NCBI RefSeq assembly: GCF_000003815.2
Contig: NC_049994.1
Location: 13,129,039-13,193,038 of the forward strand
Length of the DNA: 64,000 nucleotides
Direction of reading: 5' to 3'
Origin: Branchiostoma floridae
Taxonomy: Eukaryota; Chordata; Leptocardii; Amphioxiformes; Branchiostomatidae
Part shown: positions 26,100 through 38,333 of the stretch, piece by piece
Layout: the number at the start of each line of letters is the position of its first letter
Position numbering within the stretch: the first letter of the stretch is position 1
Translations under genes and position numbers: made by a program
The notes under the pieces: model-generated
What the model was told of the DNA's origin: nothing
The model's input: only the letters and a program-made list of their open reading frames with translations
Databases searched by the model: none

Positions 26100-27809
26100 C
26101 ATTACGTCATGGAAAATAAGAGCTCCTCGTCTCTTATTGGTCAATTTGGAGGAGTGTCTAACCCTGCTAGTCTGATTGGCTGTTGATGTACCTAATTAAA
26201 ATAAAGTACGTGACTAAGATCACGCGAGATTAGATGAGAGTTCTGGTTCTAGGTGGTCCTCACCGCCTCCTACTGCCTCCTACCGAATATGTAGGGTAAT
26301 GCATTTTTCTCTCGAATGTTCACAGTTTTTTTGGCGACGCCTAAAAGACGAGCCTAATATATGTGCAACCTAGGAATTGTAGTATGTCTCAACAGTAATG
26401 TCTCCACCGGAAAATCTGTACAGGAAATTTGTTTGTTTGAACCTTTTTTTATTATTATTTTTATTTAGTGGGAAGCTCAAATCGAACAGCAGGCCGTTTG
26501 TTTGATTGAACCTTTATTCATTCATGAAAGCTCAAATCGGCCTGCTGGCTGCTTTTCATTGAGGTCATGAGGGAAGAGGCAAGGGTCAGACAAAGTATAT
26601 AACAGAGATACAGCTACATCGTTTAGAGTCCTTATAACGTTAAGTCCTATACGTCTAACGTTATATACACAATTTACATAGCCAGAAAGTTACTAGTACC
26701 ACAGGAACTGTTAGCCTCCATAGCAGGCTCTCTGTACCCATGAAGTGGCTGCACAAACTACCCATTGCAAAAAGATGATGTTCGTCCATCGGACATCAGC
26801 AAAAAGTGTATTACTATTACGAGCCATAAAAGGCACACAGAGCCTACAGAGAGGCGAATGAACTGTATTTGTAGAGATTGGGTCATGCAGGCTCCATGGA
26901 GGCATTCGTCCAGAGGGTAGTTGGTCAGATAGATGTCAGACAGATGTAGTACTAGTAAGTCCGGTCGTACATAGGGTTTGTTTTGAAAAAGAAAAACTTT
27001 TTAATTCCTGAATCAAGCAAATCGTAATCATCATGATTTGCCATCATTATCATCCTTATCATTATCATCTTCTTCTTCAATATTGCTTTGCCTGTTAAAG
27101 GCAGATTATTAGCTGCTGTGCATCATTAAGAGTGCAGACAAAGGGAAGGAATGAAGAAAGATGGGGTCAGGTGAAATTTATTGTTGTCGGATAGACATGT
27201 TAATGAGCTTCGCAGTGTGCCACTTGTCCTTTGTACATACAAGTACGTAAATTAAGATGTACGATGGGTGGAACGTACGCTGCAAAGTTCAGTTCTGAAA
27301 TGACAGAGGCTCAGCTTCATTCCACTCTTTGATGGTACGACGGAATGTAATAGTTTTACTTTTCCATGTGATTCTGTTTTCGGACATGTGAAATGAATGA
27401 AGGTTAACATGTTACCTGAACCTGGATTTTCAAGCAAAATTCCAAATTGTGTGCATTCTTTTTTTTTTACCTCCAAATCTACATTTTTCATGTTGCACTG
27501 CCGTTGCAGTTTGGCATTTTTTACCGTGTATATTTTTGGCATGAAACAAGGAGGTTTATAACAAAGTCTTTCCTAGGTTGAAATAAAGTTTGCCCCACGG
27601 AACTGCCCCATGGAGCTCCCATGGAGCGTTGCCAAAATACCATGTCGTAACATCGCGAGAAAAATCGAGAAACCCCGAGAGCAGAGGCTTGCACATGCGC
27701 TACAGCTGGAGTCCGGCATGCGAAGGGTCGAGCCAGAAGAACTGGACAAAAATCTTACAATATTTCCGCAAGTTTCGTCGCCTTTCCTGCATCTAAGGAC
27801 CTGAAAACA
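26100..27809. other. Intergenic region between PDK and CDV3
   Basis: The divergent PDK (exon 1a) and CDV3 genes face away from each other across about 1.8 kb. Apart from LINE-like tails at 26428-26620, no exon, RNA gene or other element is recognised. The CDV3 promoter must lie at its right end; no clear TATA box is seen there. Confidence 0.45.
26428..26620 (-). mobile_element. Two LINE-like 3' tails (CR1/L2-type appearance)
   Basis: On the minus strand the segment reads GACCTCAATGAAAAGC...ATGAATGAATAAAGGTTCAAT and then (CAAA)n-like sequence, the look of 3' ends of chicken-repeat/L2-type retrotransposons. A second shortened copy abuts it at 26428-26497. A related copy in plus orientation is at about 31000-31105. 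No ORF remains. Confidence 0.5.
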
Positions 27810-30800
27810 ATGGAAGAAGGTAAAGAGGACGTCGTGTCAGCGGTAGAAGAAGGGACAGAAGAAGAAGAAAGGAAGGTAGACCCCGTAGAAGATGCCAAAA
27901 GTTTGGATGATTTTTTCGCCAAAAAAGACAAATCGAAAGGCAAAGGGAAGAAGAAGAAAGGGAAAATCAGCACAGACGTTCTTGCAAAGGAGCTAGAAGG
28001 ACCCGGCAAGAAAAAGGCAGCAAAGAAGAAGAAAGAGAAGGGAGAGAAGACGGATAAGGGACCCAGTAAGGAAGGATCACCGACAGAAGAGGTAACGTAT
28101 TAATATATTCTAAAGTGTGGGAGGGGGGCACAGTATTTTTACGTGCGTTATGATTTGTCACGTGTACGAAGATCTATGGTTGCTCAGCGAACTACGCCAT
28201 AGTTTGACATAAAGGAGCTGAAATAAGGTAACTGTCATGTATGAGAAAGAAAAAAAAGAGCTGTATTTACAGCAGCTGAAATCACAGCTAGTAAAAGTAT
28301 TTGATAAATCTTAATTGCACATTACATAATATACCGGTACTGATTTTTGACAGCTTGCCAACTACTGTAGTTGCTGTTTTCAAAACGTTGGAGATGGTAA
28401 CATATCATGACCTTCCAGTCTTACGTTTAAGTTTTTTTAACCGTTACTCTGATATGTTTAACAGATTTTAGGAAGGTAAGCTATTGAGAAAGAATTATCC
28501 ATATGGCACAAAGCATCATAAATTTTGTATGGCAGCAAAGTCGGTCGAACAAGTGCCCAAAAGGTGCTAGGGCTCACCGTTCAGTGACCACCAAGTGCAG
28601 TAAGCTCTTTCACAATTTTATTAGTTCACTACTTATGTCCAAGCAACAGGAATCCTGGGTAATATGTCAAAGGTGAAGGCCCATCATAAGTAAATAGTCT
28701 CCTCTCACCCATTGTAAAATTTCCATGACAATGTCCGTAACGCAATGGCACTTGCAAAATGGTGGAATTTTTACATTCATGTGGCCTCCACCTTTGACAT
28801 ATTGCCCAGAATTCCTGTCACCCACACATGCGTAGTCAACTCTGTGGAAGAGCTTATTGACAAATCATCTCTTGGTTGATTGAACTCCTTATTCCCTCAG
28901 GATGCGGACTGGATACAAATAGAAGAGCCTGAGGAGAAAGACTACAGCGGACTCAGGATAGCATCCCTGAACATCAGGTACTGATAATGGGAAATCTTGG
29001 GAGACATTTATTCAATCTTAACTCAAGTCATTTAAGATGGCCATGTACAGCTGGCCATGTAACAGTCTGGGTACACAAATAACTAAGTTGATTCCAGTGT
29101 CAGATGAATTACAGCAAAATAGCATTTTTTGGGTACCACTTTATTCTTATCTTAGAATAAAGTGGCCTTTCTCCTGCCAAGATATAATTGTAGGCTTTAA
29201 CTTTTTTAAGGATTCAGCATCCATTTGTTAAGCCCTGTACAGACATATCACAGTGCTAAAGCATTTTGTTTGTATGCTATATAAAATAGATTGAGGAAGT
29301 TGCTGCAGGTCTAAACTGCTGTCTTCAGCAAGCTGCTTAAAGTATGATATACCACAGAGTGTTTTAACACATTGATTTGTTGTCCATTCCTAGTGAACAG
29401 AGGCAGGAAGAGCAGGAGGCAACTCCAGAGGAGGAACAGGAGTATGATGAAGCCGGAGAGCCGCTCCCTCCGAGGGAGTCTGCTCAAGGACCCTGGAGGA
29501 TGCCAGCAGCAGGGGAGCAACCCAGCACAGTAGCAGGTAGTTATTAGGGTGTCTGGACCATAATTATGCCCTGTTGTCTACCGGAAAGTGATCAAGTAAG
29601 AATGAACATAAGATCCATGAATAGTTTCAGCAGGTTGGTACGTCACTGAATAAAGTTTTTTCGAATAATTCTTAGCAACGTTTCGGTGACCGTCTGTCAC
29701 CTTTTTCAGGGCAATACTGACTGGTTCACATTGTACAGTGACACCTGTCGTCCTGCAGTTCAATGTGAACCAGTCAGAATTGCCCTGAAAAAGGTGACAA
29801 ACGGTTACTGAAACGTTGTTTGTTTGTTTATTCATTTTGCACAACAAAATGATAATGAATACAGAAAAGAATGTATAAAATAGGTGCAGGGGGAGGGGAA
29901 AACCTTAACAGTTTATGCTGTGCCCTTCTCCTCTATACCACACAAGATGTATAGAGTATGATCAATGAAATCATAAATAACAAAGGAAAGAAACTAACAC
30001 ATGTTATAATAATACGTTGGTGAGAATAAAGCAATGGTTGTGTAAAAAGAGTATCTTTATTCAAGAATGAATGGAGCAGTAGTTTGTTGGGCTAGATCAT
30101 AGTGAAAGTGAACACAATGTATTAGCTTGCAACTGCTAGCTTAAATTTCCAGTTTTTCTTTATTCTTGTTTTACTTGCTTGAAATTGTTACATTGTATTT
30201 GTATTTGTTAAGTTTCTAGTTTTTTTATTCTTGTCTCAGAGCCACCACCAGTTAGGGCAGTAGTGTGTTAGGCTAGATCATGTGAAAGTAAACATGATGT
30301 ATTTGCTTGCACTGTATTTGTCAAGTTTCTAGTTTTTTACCTTTGCCAAGAAGGTTATATTTTCGTTTGTGACATGATGTTGTGTCTCTATAACAATTCA
30401 TTTTATTCTTGTTCTAGAGCCACCACCAGAGCCAGCCCCTGCACCTGCCCCGGTCGCCGCCGCTGCGGGCGCCGCTCCCAGCAAGTACATCCCTCCCAGC
30501 CTGCGTGCCGCCATGGCCGCGCAGGAGTCCCGGGCCACGCCGAGCTGGTCGGGCAGGCAGAGAGGCTCCCGCGCCCCGCCGGAGATCACTAGCGAACAAC
30601 ACTTCCCCTCACTGGCCGCGTCTTTGCAGGATAAACCACCTGGAATGGGGTAGGTGTTGTTGTGTTTGTGTTCTCTTCATACACAAGCTTTTTTTTTTCT
30701 CCAGAAAATACCAGGAGGACCACTTGTTTTAGACTCTATGATACCCTATGATAGAATCTAGGTAAAAACCTCCCCAAGGGTAAGATTGCGAATGTGAAAG

Positions 30801-32216
30801 TATGATGGTGTAGTGACCTGTTTCCCCTCACTGGCCGCATCTTTGCAGGATAAACCACCTGGAATGGGGTGGGTGTTATGTTTGTGTACTTTTCAGACAC
30901 AAGCTGTTGGTTTTTTTTTTCAGAAAAGTACCAAAAGGACCACCTGTTTTAGACCCAATACCACAGGCATCCTCTACTTACTTGTGATGTAAAATGTATC
31001 TCTGTTATATACTTTGTCTGACCCTTGCCTCTTCCACTATGACCTCAATGAAAAGCGGTCAGCACGCCAATTTGAATTTCATAAATAAACAAAGGTTCAA
31101 ACAAACAAACTTGGGGAACAAATCAAACCTTGCCTACATGTATGTGGGCAGGTAGTTACTTTTGAAGTGTGGCGACTCTCAGTCACTAAAGAATTTTGAC
31201 ACTCTAATAGAATCTAGGTAAAAACCTCCCTAAGGGTAAGAGTGTGAAAGTATGATGGTGTAGTGATCCTGTTTCTTTGTGTAACCTTGCAAAAATGATC
31301 CCATGCTCCTGATATGCTCACTCAAAATCAGTGCCATGGTACAATAAGACATTTCCAACACCTTGCCCTGTTTGGTATTGCATACTCTTTCTTATTCTGA
31401 TATTCAATCACTGTGATGTTTCAATCTATTTTAAAATTACACTTTATCTTTATTTTCTTACCACTGGTTTCAGTAGGTGATAGTGTCTTCACTGTAGATA
31501 TGTCTTTATTTATGACAAAAAAGTGCTGTGTCTTTCAATACAGCAGTTTGTTTAAGCCTGTTTCATGTAGAATGAATGTTGTGACAAGTTTTCTGTTGCT
31601 CTTATTTCTTGCCACCTCCACGTAGAAATTTTTGGTGAGTATAGATGACTTGTGGTAGCATGGCTTCTGTGGAAATTGCAGCAGATTCAAAAGCAGAACA
31701 TGCACTTTTGACTCCAACAGTTGGTCATGGTGTACCAAAAAGGATATCAAGTAATTGTGAATTACTAGTTTCTTTTCTTTCTCTTTAACAGTTGCAGCTT
31801 TTGTCTACAAATTTAAACATCAAACAATGAATAAGAAGTGCCTGGTCCATCTATGGGAAGGCTACATTAGGCATGTGTTATAAAATGAAAACCTGAATGT
31901 TTGAGCAACAAAATATGTGCGCATGGCTATTTTTTCTGTCTTTGCGAACTTGAATTTTTCCCTTGTCTTAAACGTGAATATGAGATCTACTGGTTTGATG
32001 AAGGGATAGAAAATATCTGAAAAGCTTCCCAAGCTACAAACCGAAGTTGAGTGTATGATTTTGTCAATATTTATAATGTTTTACAGACAAAGGAGAGCAG
32101 CGGAAGAAAACCGACAGTTCTCTACGGTGACGCGAGGAGCGCGGGGGGTGGGCGGTCCGGAGAAGAACGCACCCCTAGAGACACAGAACCCCTACGCCGC
32201 CCTCAGTAGACGATAA
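27810..32216 (+). CDS. CDV3: CDV3 homologue (5 exons)
   Basis: Conserved, mostly disordered animal protein of poorly known role. Exons: 27810-28091, 28901-28977, 29394-29536, 30418-30649, 32087-32216; phases agree and total 864 bp, 287 aa (human is about 258). Marks of the family in order: LDDFFAKKDK after an acidic start, a long lysine-rich stretch (about 40-85), WIQIEEPEEKDYSGLRI (exon 2), GPW (exon 3), an alanine/proline-rich stretch, KYIPPSLR, PPEITSEQHFPSL (exon 4), and RQFSTVTRG and NPYAAL at the C-terminus (exon 5). The start is the first Met before the acidic region; no stop lies between it and LDDFFAKK. AATAAA occurs only 10 nt after the stop (32226) and again at 34496, so UTR length is uncertain. 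The tail of exon 4 is duplicated in intron 4. Confidence 0.9.
28601..28856. mobile_element. 256-bp inverted-repeat MITE in CDV3 intron 1
   Basis: Ends TAAGCTCTT(T/C)CACA pair, and an inner 35-bp inverted repeat follows (CAGGAATCCTGGGTAATATG at the left, complement at 28783-28817). No coding frame; no clear target duplication. Confidence 0.6.
29640..30065. mobile_element. Inverted pair of hammerhead-like repeat, split by a retroposon
   Basis: Arms 29676-29734 and 29760-29818 are inverted copies (CAACGTTTCGGTGAC... / ...GAAACGTTG) around a short spacer. Each arm contains CTGAAAA, a GGTGAC stem and GAAAC. The right arm continues at 30014 (CGTTGGTGAGAATAAAGCAA) after a 195-bp insertion at 29819-30013. 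Related sequence lies at 59613-59820 and 61977-63030. CDV3 intron 3. Confidence 0.6.
29819..30013 (-). mobile_element. Nested short retroposon with ACGTTG target duplication
   Basis: 195-bp insertion bounded by ACGTTG at 29813-29818 and 30014-30019. On the minus strand it ends in an (AAAC)n-like tail, as SINEs or 5'-truncated LINEs do. Family not recognised. Confidence 0.6.
30603..31275 (+). repeat. Tandem duplication covering the CDV3 exon 4 tail and donor
   Basis: Sequence from within exon 4 (about 30603) through the donor and 170 bp of intron recurs from about 30821. The copy keeps CTTTGCAG|GATAAACC and the donor GG|GTGGGT (30868/30869). The second unit is itself interrupted by a LINE-like tail (about 30965-31190), after which the unit resumes (AATCTAGGTAAAAACCTCCC). 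Confidence 0.85.
31000..31105 (+). mobile_element. LINE-like 3' tail fragment
   Basis: Plus-strand relative of 26500-26620: TGACCCTTGCCTCTTCC, GACCTCAATGAAAAGC, then AAATAAACAAAGGTTCAAAC. About 100 bp, no coding capacity. Lies inside the duplicated part of CDV3 intron 4. Confidence 0.5.
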
Positions 32217-33140
32217 TACAACAGCAATAAATTTAGATAGTTCGTAGGGCTCAAAACTAACCATGCTCCGGTGGCCTGTGGGCTGGAACAACTGACGTTC
32301 TGCTGGTCTATCCTCGTAGTTTGGTCACTATGTGGCTGCAGTAAAATCAAAACTAGAAGGGAGTTTGCCAGTTGTCTTGTCCAGTATTGGGTTGGGTTTG
32401 GCTGAACCTGGTTGGGGTTTTGGTCCCTCAAAACTGAACTCAACCTGTCTTCATGAACAAACGGCCATATTCTGTGGTTCTTATGAACACTAACAGCCAA
32501 AATATAAACTGTCGTGAGCAAAATGTCCATGTACCATAGTCAAAATATTACTGAATGGGGAGAACTGTAATACATGTGTCAGAAATAGCCATGTATTATT
32601 GCGTGCTGCAGCCATTTTATGTCATATTATTTGTAACCAGCTAGTTTATCTACAACTTTATTTTCCACAGAATTGAATACAATAGCATTCATGTTTTCTT
32701 TTTACATAGTGGACATACTGGAAGGCCATTTTACAGATACCTTTCTGCAAGGAGCTAAAGATAAAATTTTAACCTCCTTGCTTTATATTAGGAAGAATGG
32801 AGAATTATGGGGGGGAGGGGAAGCAAGTCATTGCCACTGCAACATAGACACAGTACGCCTCCTACACATTCGTGTGTTCATGGCAATGTGTCGCTAACCC
32901 CCCGCATTATACATAATTCTGTTGTCGATGAAATGTCCTGATTTGAATATCTGTTAGATATTAAGTCAGGGAAGGGGATCCCATGTAGTTGGTTGTTTGA
33001 CATATGTCATGAATCATGTACTGTTACGGTATCATCTAGTGAATCAATTGTAATTGACAGTTGTTGGTTGACACCTTTCGAGAGACTGTGTGCAACTCAT
33101 TTGGATAAACATGCCCAAGTGCTTAATGAAAATAAGAGAT

Positions 33141-33307
33141 AATCTCCTGGCATATTTACCATTGGCATAAGATAGTTGGCTAAGGAGTACAGCTGGCCAA
33201 AGGGAGTCATCAGCCTCCGGTAGCCAAATACACTCCTAGGCCGTCTTCACTCCTCTGGCAGCTTTTGATACTATCTTATGCTACCGTAGGATCCGCTTGC
33301 GGAGATT
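33141..33307. mobile_element. AATCTC-ended inverted-repeat element, copy 1
   Basis: About 167 bp. Ends AATCTC / GAGATT, and the right end has GATACTATCTTATGCTACCG then TAGGATCCGCTT, matching the element at 60463-60633. The left arm is more diverged (GGCATAAGATAGT). Confidence 0.6.
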
Positions 33308-34969
33308 AAATGAGAGACAAAAGATGTCCTAGCCAAGCTAACGCAACTGTGCTCTTTTCACAGAGGCCTTACACAGATATAGCCATTCTTTGTCACAGTA
33401 ATGTTAAGCCACAGATTAACCCTCACATAGCTAAGGCCATCTGGGCATGCTGTTAGTTTTGAGACTAGAATGCAGTCCCCACCGGTCCTTTCTGTAGGCT
33501 GAAAAAATAGCAGAAATTAGCCAAAGGAGAATGATTTTGCAGGAAAGTTGGCCAGCTAGGCAAAAAGAGCCACCTCTAGCTTAGGTGCATTCCGAATTAC
33601 TACTATGGGAGTGAGTATAGGAGCCCCATTAGTGAATCGGATGGCCCCTAGGCTCTGGCAAAACATTATCCAAATTTTGCCAATTTCTGCCTTTACTTTC
33701 AGAAAAGCCTGGTGGTGACTATTAAAGTAGAACCCGCTTCTCAGTCTTTCCCCTAGTCCAAGCAGTACATCCGTTTCTTATTATAGACTAAGAATTGTCT
33801 CAAGAACACATGAATTGCTACTTCAAATTGCCACAAAATTTGCTACTTTAGAAGCTGGCAAAATGCTTGTTAGACTATATATATGTTAAAATACCATGTG
33901 ATGGAAAGGGTTGCCTTGGATGGAATTGCAATCACAGCTGCCAAATGCTTGGGGAAATGCTGGGAAGAGTCTTGTTCTGTACACCAGTTCTGATCAGAAA
34001 ATTAAACAAATATTTGTCATAACTTCAGCCTTATGCTGGGTAGTTTTTGTCACTGTTCCCAATTTTCAGAAAATTAAACCTTACAGCCCACCTTATTTGA
34101 TGTTGTCATACTTGAAGAGGTCTAGAGAATTAGTTAGCCTGACTAAAATCATGTTCCTAGCAGCCAACTTACACTAAGTTACAGTTAATTCAAGCCAGTG
34201 AGAGATTGTGTAAACAGAGGCTAGAGGAATAGTGTTATTCACAATCAGCAAATACTTTTCAAGCTGAGGTTTGGCTCTGGGTGTTTTTGACAAGTCTGAT
34301 AGGCATTTTAGTTAGGCATTTTATTCTGTACCATTTTCTTCATGTCCACAGTGACAAATTAGAAAGCCTGACAAAACACATGTCAAAACAGCTGGAGCTA
34401 GACCTCTGCCTGGAGAGTAGTTGGTAAATACAAACTACAATGACATGAAATGATATGAAATACTCATACAGTATCCTAGAAGTGCATATATTTTAAATAA
34501 AAGTTTTAAACACACTAAGCATACACTTAACTTTGACAGTCACTGGTAGAATTTCCAATTTATGCACAAATTCAATTCAAGACTGAATGTTTGATACATT
34601 TCTAAAGTGAGAATTCTTTCAATATGATTGTTAAAAATATGCTACTCAAATGATTTGGTCTTGTGTACAAATGTATCATTAACATAACATTCATAAAAGG
34701 AAAAACAGAAAACAGTTTTCATTGACTTGATATTGGATAATCAGGGGCATGGCACTATTTTCTTACAAATAGTCTCTGTTATCCTCTTGATCATCAAGGG
34801 TCCAAATCTTTGGCATCTGTGAGGTCATCACTGTAGGTTAGAAGGAAAACTAATTAGCAAAAGACTATTGCATACAACATAGCTGAGAAGCTTCTAATAG
34901 AGCTAGTTTGCACTAAATTTGGCATACATTAGCCATGCAATCATACATGCACTTTGTTTCTTCCAGTAA

Positions 34970-35845
34970 GGCCACGTTGATTTGATTATATGGATGACAT
35001 CCGCGCTCGCACCAATTTTCGGCCATTTCCAAAAAAAAAAAAAGTTTTTGACCACACAATAAATTGTGCAAAGCAGCTGTAAAATGAGCACAAATATTCC
35101 GTAGATTGAAAAAAAAAGTATCAGAAAACAGATAACTAATGCCATAGAATGCCAAAATGAATCTAAAGTCAAAGAATAAGATGTGAAAGGACAGAAAGAA
35201 AAAAAATCTATTGTTGGTTCGGGGAGGTACCAGTACAGAAAAAAGTTCAGGTCCAGAGGATCATTTCCAGGTCCGGACATGAACCTGGACCTCATTGTCT
35301 GTGGAAACTTGAGAACTGGTAATACTCAAAACAATGGTAATTGGTCAATTTTGCTACAAAGGAATCTGTTTGGTGGATTATTGGACTCCCACTGCATTCT
35401 AAAATCCCATCTCCATGTAATAAAGGCTAACTGTCTCTGTACCTTTGACTGTAGAAACTTGGTGCAATTGACTATAAACTCTACTTGACTTCGCTCTTGT
35501 TGTCTTCTTGGCCCCCCAGTTAGACCCCAAATGGCTGCGGACATAGTGTGTCCATTTTGTAATTGGCGAAACCTGTTTCTCTGGGGGTTTTTTTCAGGTC
35601 TGTTTTTTTCGGATTGGTCCAAGACGCAAAAATTGTTTTGCACCCGTATGACGTACTGGTCCCTACACCTAACTGTTGGTATACCATACTATGTGTGTTA
35701 AGTCCTATGTTCAACCTTCCTGGCCACTTTGATTTCATACTGAAGGCAACTTTTTTTTTTGGCCAAACTTTTTTTTTATTCGCTCGCTCGCATCAGTTTT
35801 GGAGTTTCCGGAGGATGTCATCCATATAATCAAATCAACATGGCC
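34970..35845. mobile_element. 876-bp DNA transposon with TAA target duplication
   Basis: Terminal inverted repeats GGCCACGTTGATTTGATTAT / complement, about 33 bp, flanked by TAA (34967-34969 and 35846-35848), as in PIF/Harbinger elements. A diverged copy of the hAT-type MITE of 37447-37879 (GGTACCAGTAC, GGTCCAGGTCCGGAC-like blocks) makes up most of the interior (about 35221-35670), so one element may sit inside another. No transposase frame. Confidence 0.65.
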
Positions 35846-36135
35846 TAATGGTACATTAATATGTTTAATGTTAATATGTTTAACCTGTGTACATTTCATT
35901 GCATTTTCCTTGTACATGTATTTAAAAACCACAATCATACCAAGACCTTTTCTTTAGGCATTAATACAGTTTGTAAACATCTCTTTCTTTCTGATCTCAT
36001 AAAAAAGGATGACAACAGAAATATAAACAAACTCATTTATCTATTGATGGTGACCTAATTTCAGGGTACAGGCTTTGAAGAACTGTGCAGTACTAAAATC
36101 ATTTTAGCAGTCTGGATAAAATTCATTAACAGCAT

Positions 36136-36141
36136 TTTATT
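36136..36141 (-). terminator. Polyadenylation signal for GGACT
   Basis: AATAAA on the minus strand about 357 bp beyond the GGACT stop. First standard hexamer I found downstream. Confidence 0.4.
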
Positions 36142-36497
36142 CCATCATCATTTCAACTCTGGCATTTTAGGAAAACACTAACAATCCAACTTCTAAAATG
36201 TGTATTTGTCATAAACAACTTTTTAAAAGTTATAAAACACTTGCTCCACTTGTATCTAGACTTGCTCCACTTGTATATATAATTCTATAGACATTTCCCA
36301 GTTCTACATTTAGAGACTGTTTCTTGGGTCATTATGTCTATAAATCAGATGATATACTAAATGTGCAGCATAGTGCTAAACCCTGATTTAGTAACAAAAT
36401 ATCACTCATTCATCCTCAATCTGTTCCTACGAAAAAATGACAAAAAATGTCATAGCCAGTTTGGACCTGCCCTGAGTTACAACAGTAGTTGGTTTTG

Positions 36498-38333
36498 TCA
36501 GTTATCCCTGTATCTGACTTCCCCTATGACAAAATCTAGGCCCTCCGTCGGGTCTCGGTTGTACCTCTCCATGTAGGCGTCGACACCAGGTATCCCCTGG
36601 CTGCTGTAGTTGGAAAGGCAGGGCAGCTGGGCCATGTAAGGTTTGAACTGCTTCAGGAGGTACGCAGAACACTGGTGTGTGACCTTCCCATCACCAAGGT
36701 CTTGATCTTCTTCATTGGTCAGCTAACGATGGAATGGAAATAACAAATAAATTTTTTTAAAATGTCTTAATTATAATTTTTACACATACAAAATACAGAA
36801 TTGAGAGGACTGCACTAGTAGGGCTCCAAGATCTTGTTCTTCTTCATTTGTCAGATATGCAATGGAATGGAAACAAACAGAACAAAAAAAAGTCATAAGA
36901 AGACTTTAGAGGCATGCATTATCAAGAAAATGAAGACACTGAATTTTTCTAACCTGAGTACCATCCTCTGTAGTGACTGCTGGCTCAATAAACCTCTCTC
37001 TTGCTAACCACTGCAGGTCCAGACTCCATAGTTAGCAATCAAAATGATTGAGCCAGCGGTCACTAATAAAGATGGTACTCGGGCTAAAAATTTGTTAGGT
37101 TCGTTGAAAAAAAATGTTGAAACCCCAAATGTAACAAAAGGGAGTTACCTGCTCAACTGGAATTGGTGTATTTTGATAGAGAGTTGGGTGAGACTCAAAG
37201 TCATCCAAGAAGTCTGCCATCTTCTGGTCTACATCGTAGATCTCACCTTCCACATGCTAAAAGTGAAACATAGACATGACATTATTCAGGAGAGACACAT
37301 TAACAATGATAAAGAACCAACCACACTGGTTGACAGTGTAGGGCTCCTCACCACTATATATATATCGGTGTGAGTGTATCTCCAGGTTAACATCTTGAAA
37401 AGGTGATAGTCACCTGTTAAGACAATCCTTCCACAAATGTAGTAAGTAGGGCTGGGTACCGGTACAGAAAATTCAGGTCCAGGTCCGGTTCAGGTCCAAA
37501 GGATCAGGTCCAGGTCCGGACCTGAACCTGGACCTGATGCAGTATGACTCATACCAATGGCCCATTTCACTACATAGAGATCTGTTTGGTGGAGTATTAG
37601 ACTTACACAGGCGTTCTAAAATCCTTCAACGCTAACTGCACTTGTATGATTGGCTGTAAAACTTGGTAGAAATTACCATAAACTCTACTTTACTTCACTC
37701 TTGTTATTTTCTTCCACCTGCAAGCGCCAAAACGTGTAAATGCCTGATAAAATAATCTGTTAATCTTCTAATCGGTCCAACATCCGGTCCACTTAATTTT
37801 TTCAGGTCCGGTTTTTCTGGACCGGTCCAATAAGAAAAACCGGTTTCGTACCGGTACGCTGTACCGATACCCAGCCCTAGTAGTAAGTCTCAATAAACAA
37901 TACATAAATATTACCATCACTATAAGAAAGGTGCAAAAAAGTAAAGATAAACTTGCACCTGTTGCTATATATAACATTTCTGTATTTTCTCTAGACATAG
38001 AAAATGAAGAAACTTCCACGAAAGGAGTCTCAACTCAAGTAATCTACTTTCCACCATGTCTCATTCCTTCTTTTTTTTACATTTTTTACTTCTGACCTTT
38101 CAAAAGTGAAGTTTTTATGATACCATAGTGACCATACTAACCTCTCCTTGTCCCCTGAGATCCAGCAGGAAGGGAATGTTGTATTTTGATGCCACGACCA
38201 GCGGCAATCGGTCAGCAGTCCGTCCTTTACCGACGAACTTGGCCATGCCATTGTCTGTGTTCACCATGTAGTGATAGTTGGGCTGCCCCCTCTTCAGGGT
38301 CCCGTACACAAACACACGGATCAGTGACATCAT
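36498..38333 (-). CDS. GGACT: Gamma-glutamylaminecyclotransferase (3 exons)
   Basis: Cyclotransferase-fold enzyme that releases 5-oxoproline and free lysine from gamma-glutamyl-epsilon-lysine left after breakdown of transglutaminase crosslinks. Exons 38333-38142, 37256-37149, 36722-36498, all phase 0, give 174 aa (human 153). Residues 6-17 (RVFVYGTLKRGQ) hold the YGTL substrate loop. YNIPFLLDL, EGEIYDVD and FLDDFESHPTLY follow; the Glu in DDFE (residue 85) matches the catalytic Glu of the human enzyme. The C-terminal exon carries an insertion around CLSNYSSQGIPGVDAYMERY, which accounts for the extra length. Two Met codons open the frame; either could be the start. Minus-strand AATAAA at 36136-36141 is about 360 nt past the stop. 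Confidence 0.92.
37447..37879. mobile_element. 433-bp hAT-type MITE with 8-bp target duplication
   Basis: Ends TAGGGCTGGGTACCGGTAC / GTACCG(A)TACCCAGCCCTA, flanked by GTAGTAAG at 37439-37446 and 37880-37887. The interior is rich in GGTCCAGGTCC / GGACCTGGACC. No coding frame. GGACT intron 1. Diverged relatives lie at about 35221-35670 and near 4205-4320. Confidence 0.8.

Larger units (their letters stand above)
32217..36497. other. Non-coding region between CDV3 and GGACT, converging genes
   Basis: Holds the two 3' UTRs and transposons (33141-33307 and 34970-35845). Candidate polyadenylation signals: plus-strand AATAAA at 32226-32231 and 34496-34501 for CDV3, minus-strand AATAAA at 36136-36141 for GGACT. 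No further exon was recognised. Confidence 0.5.
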
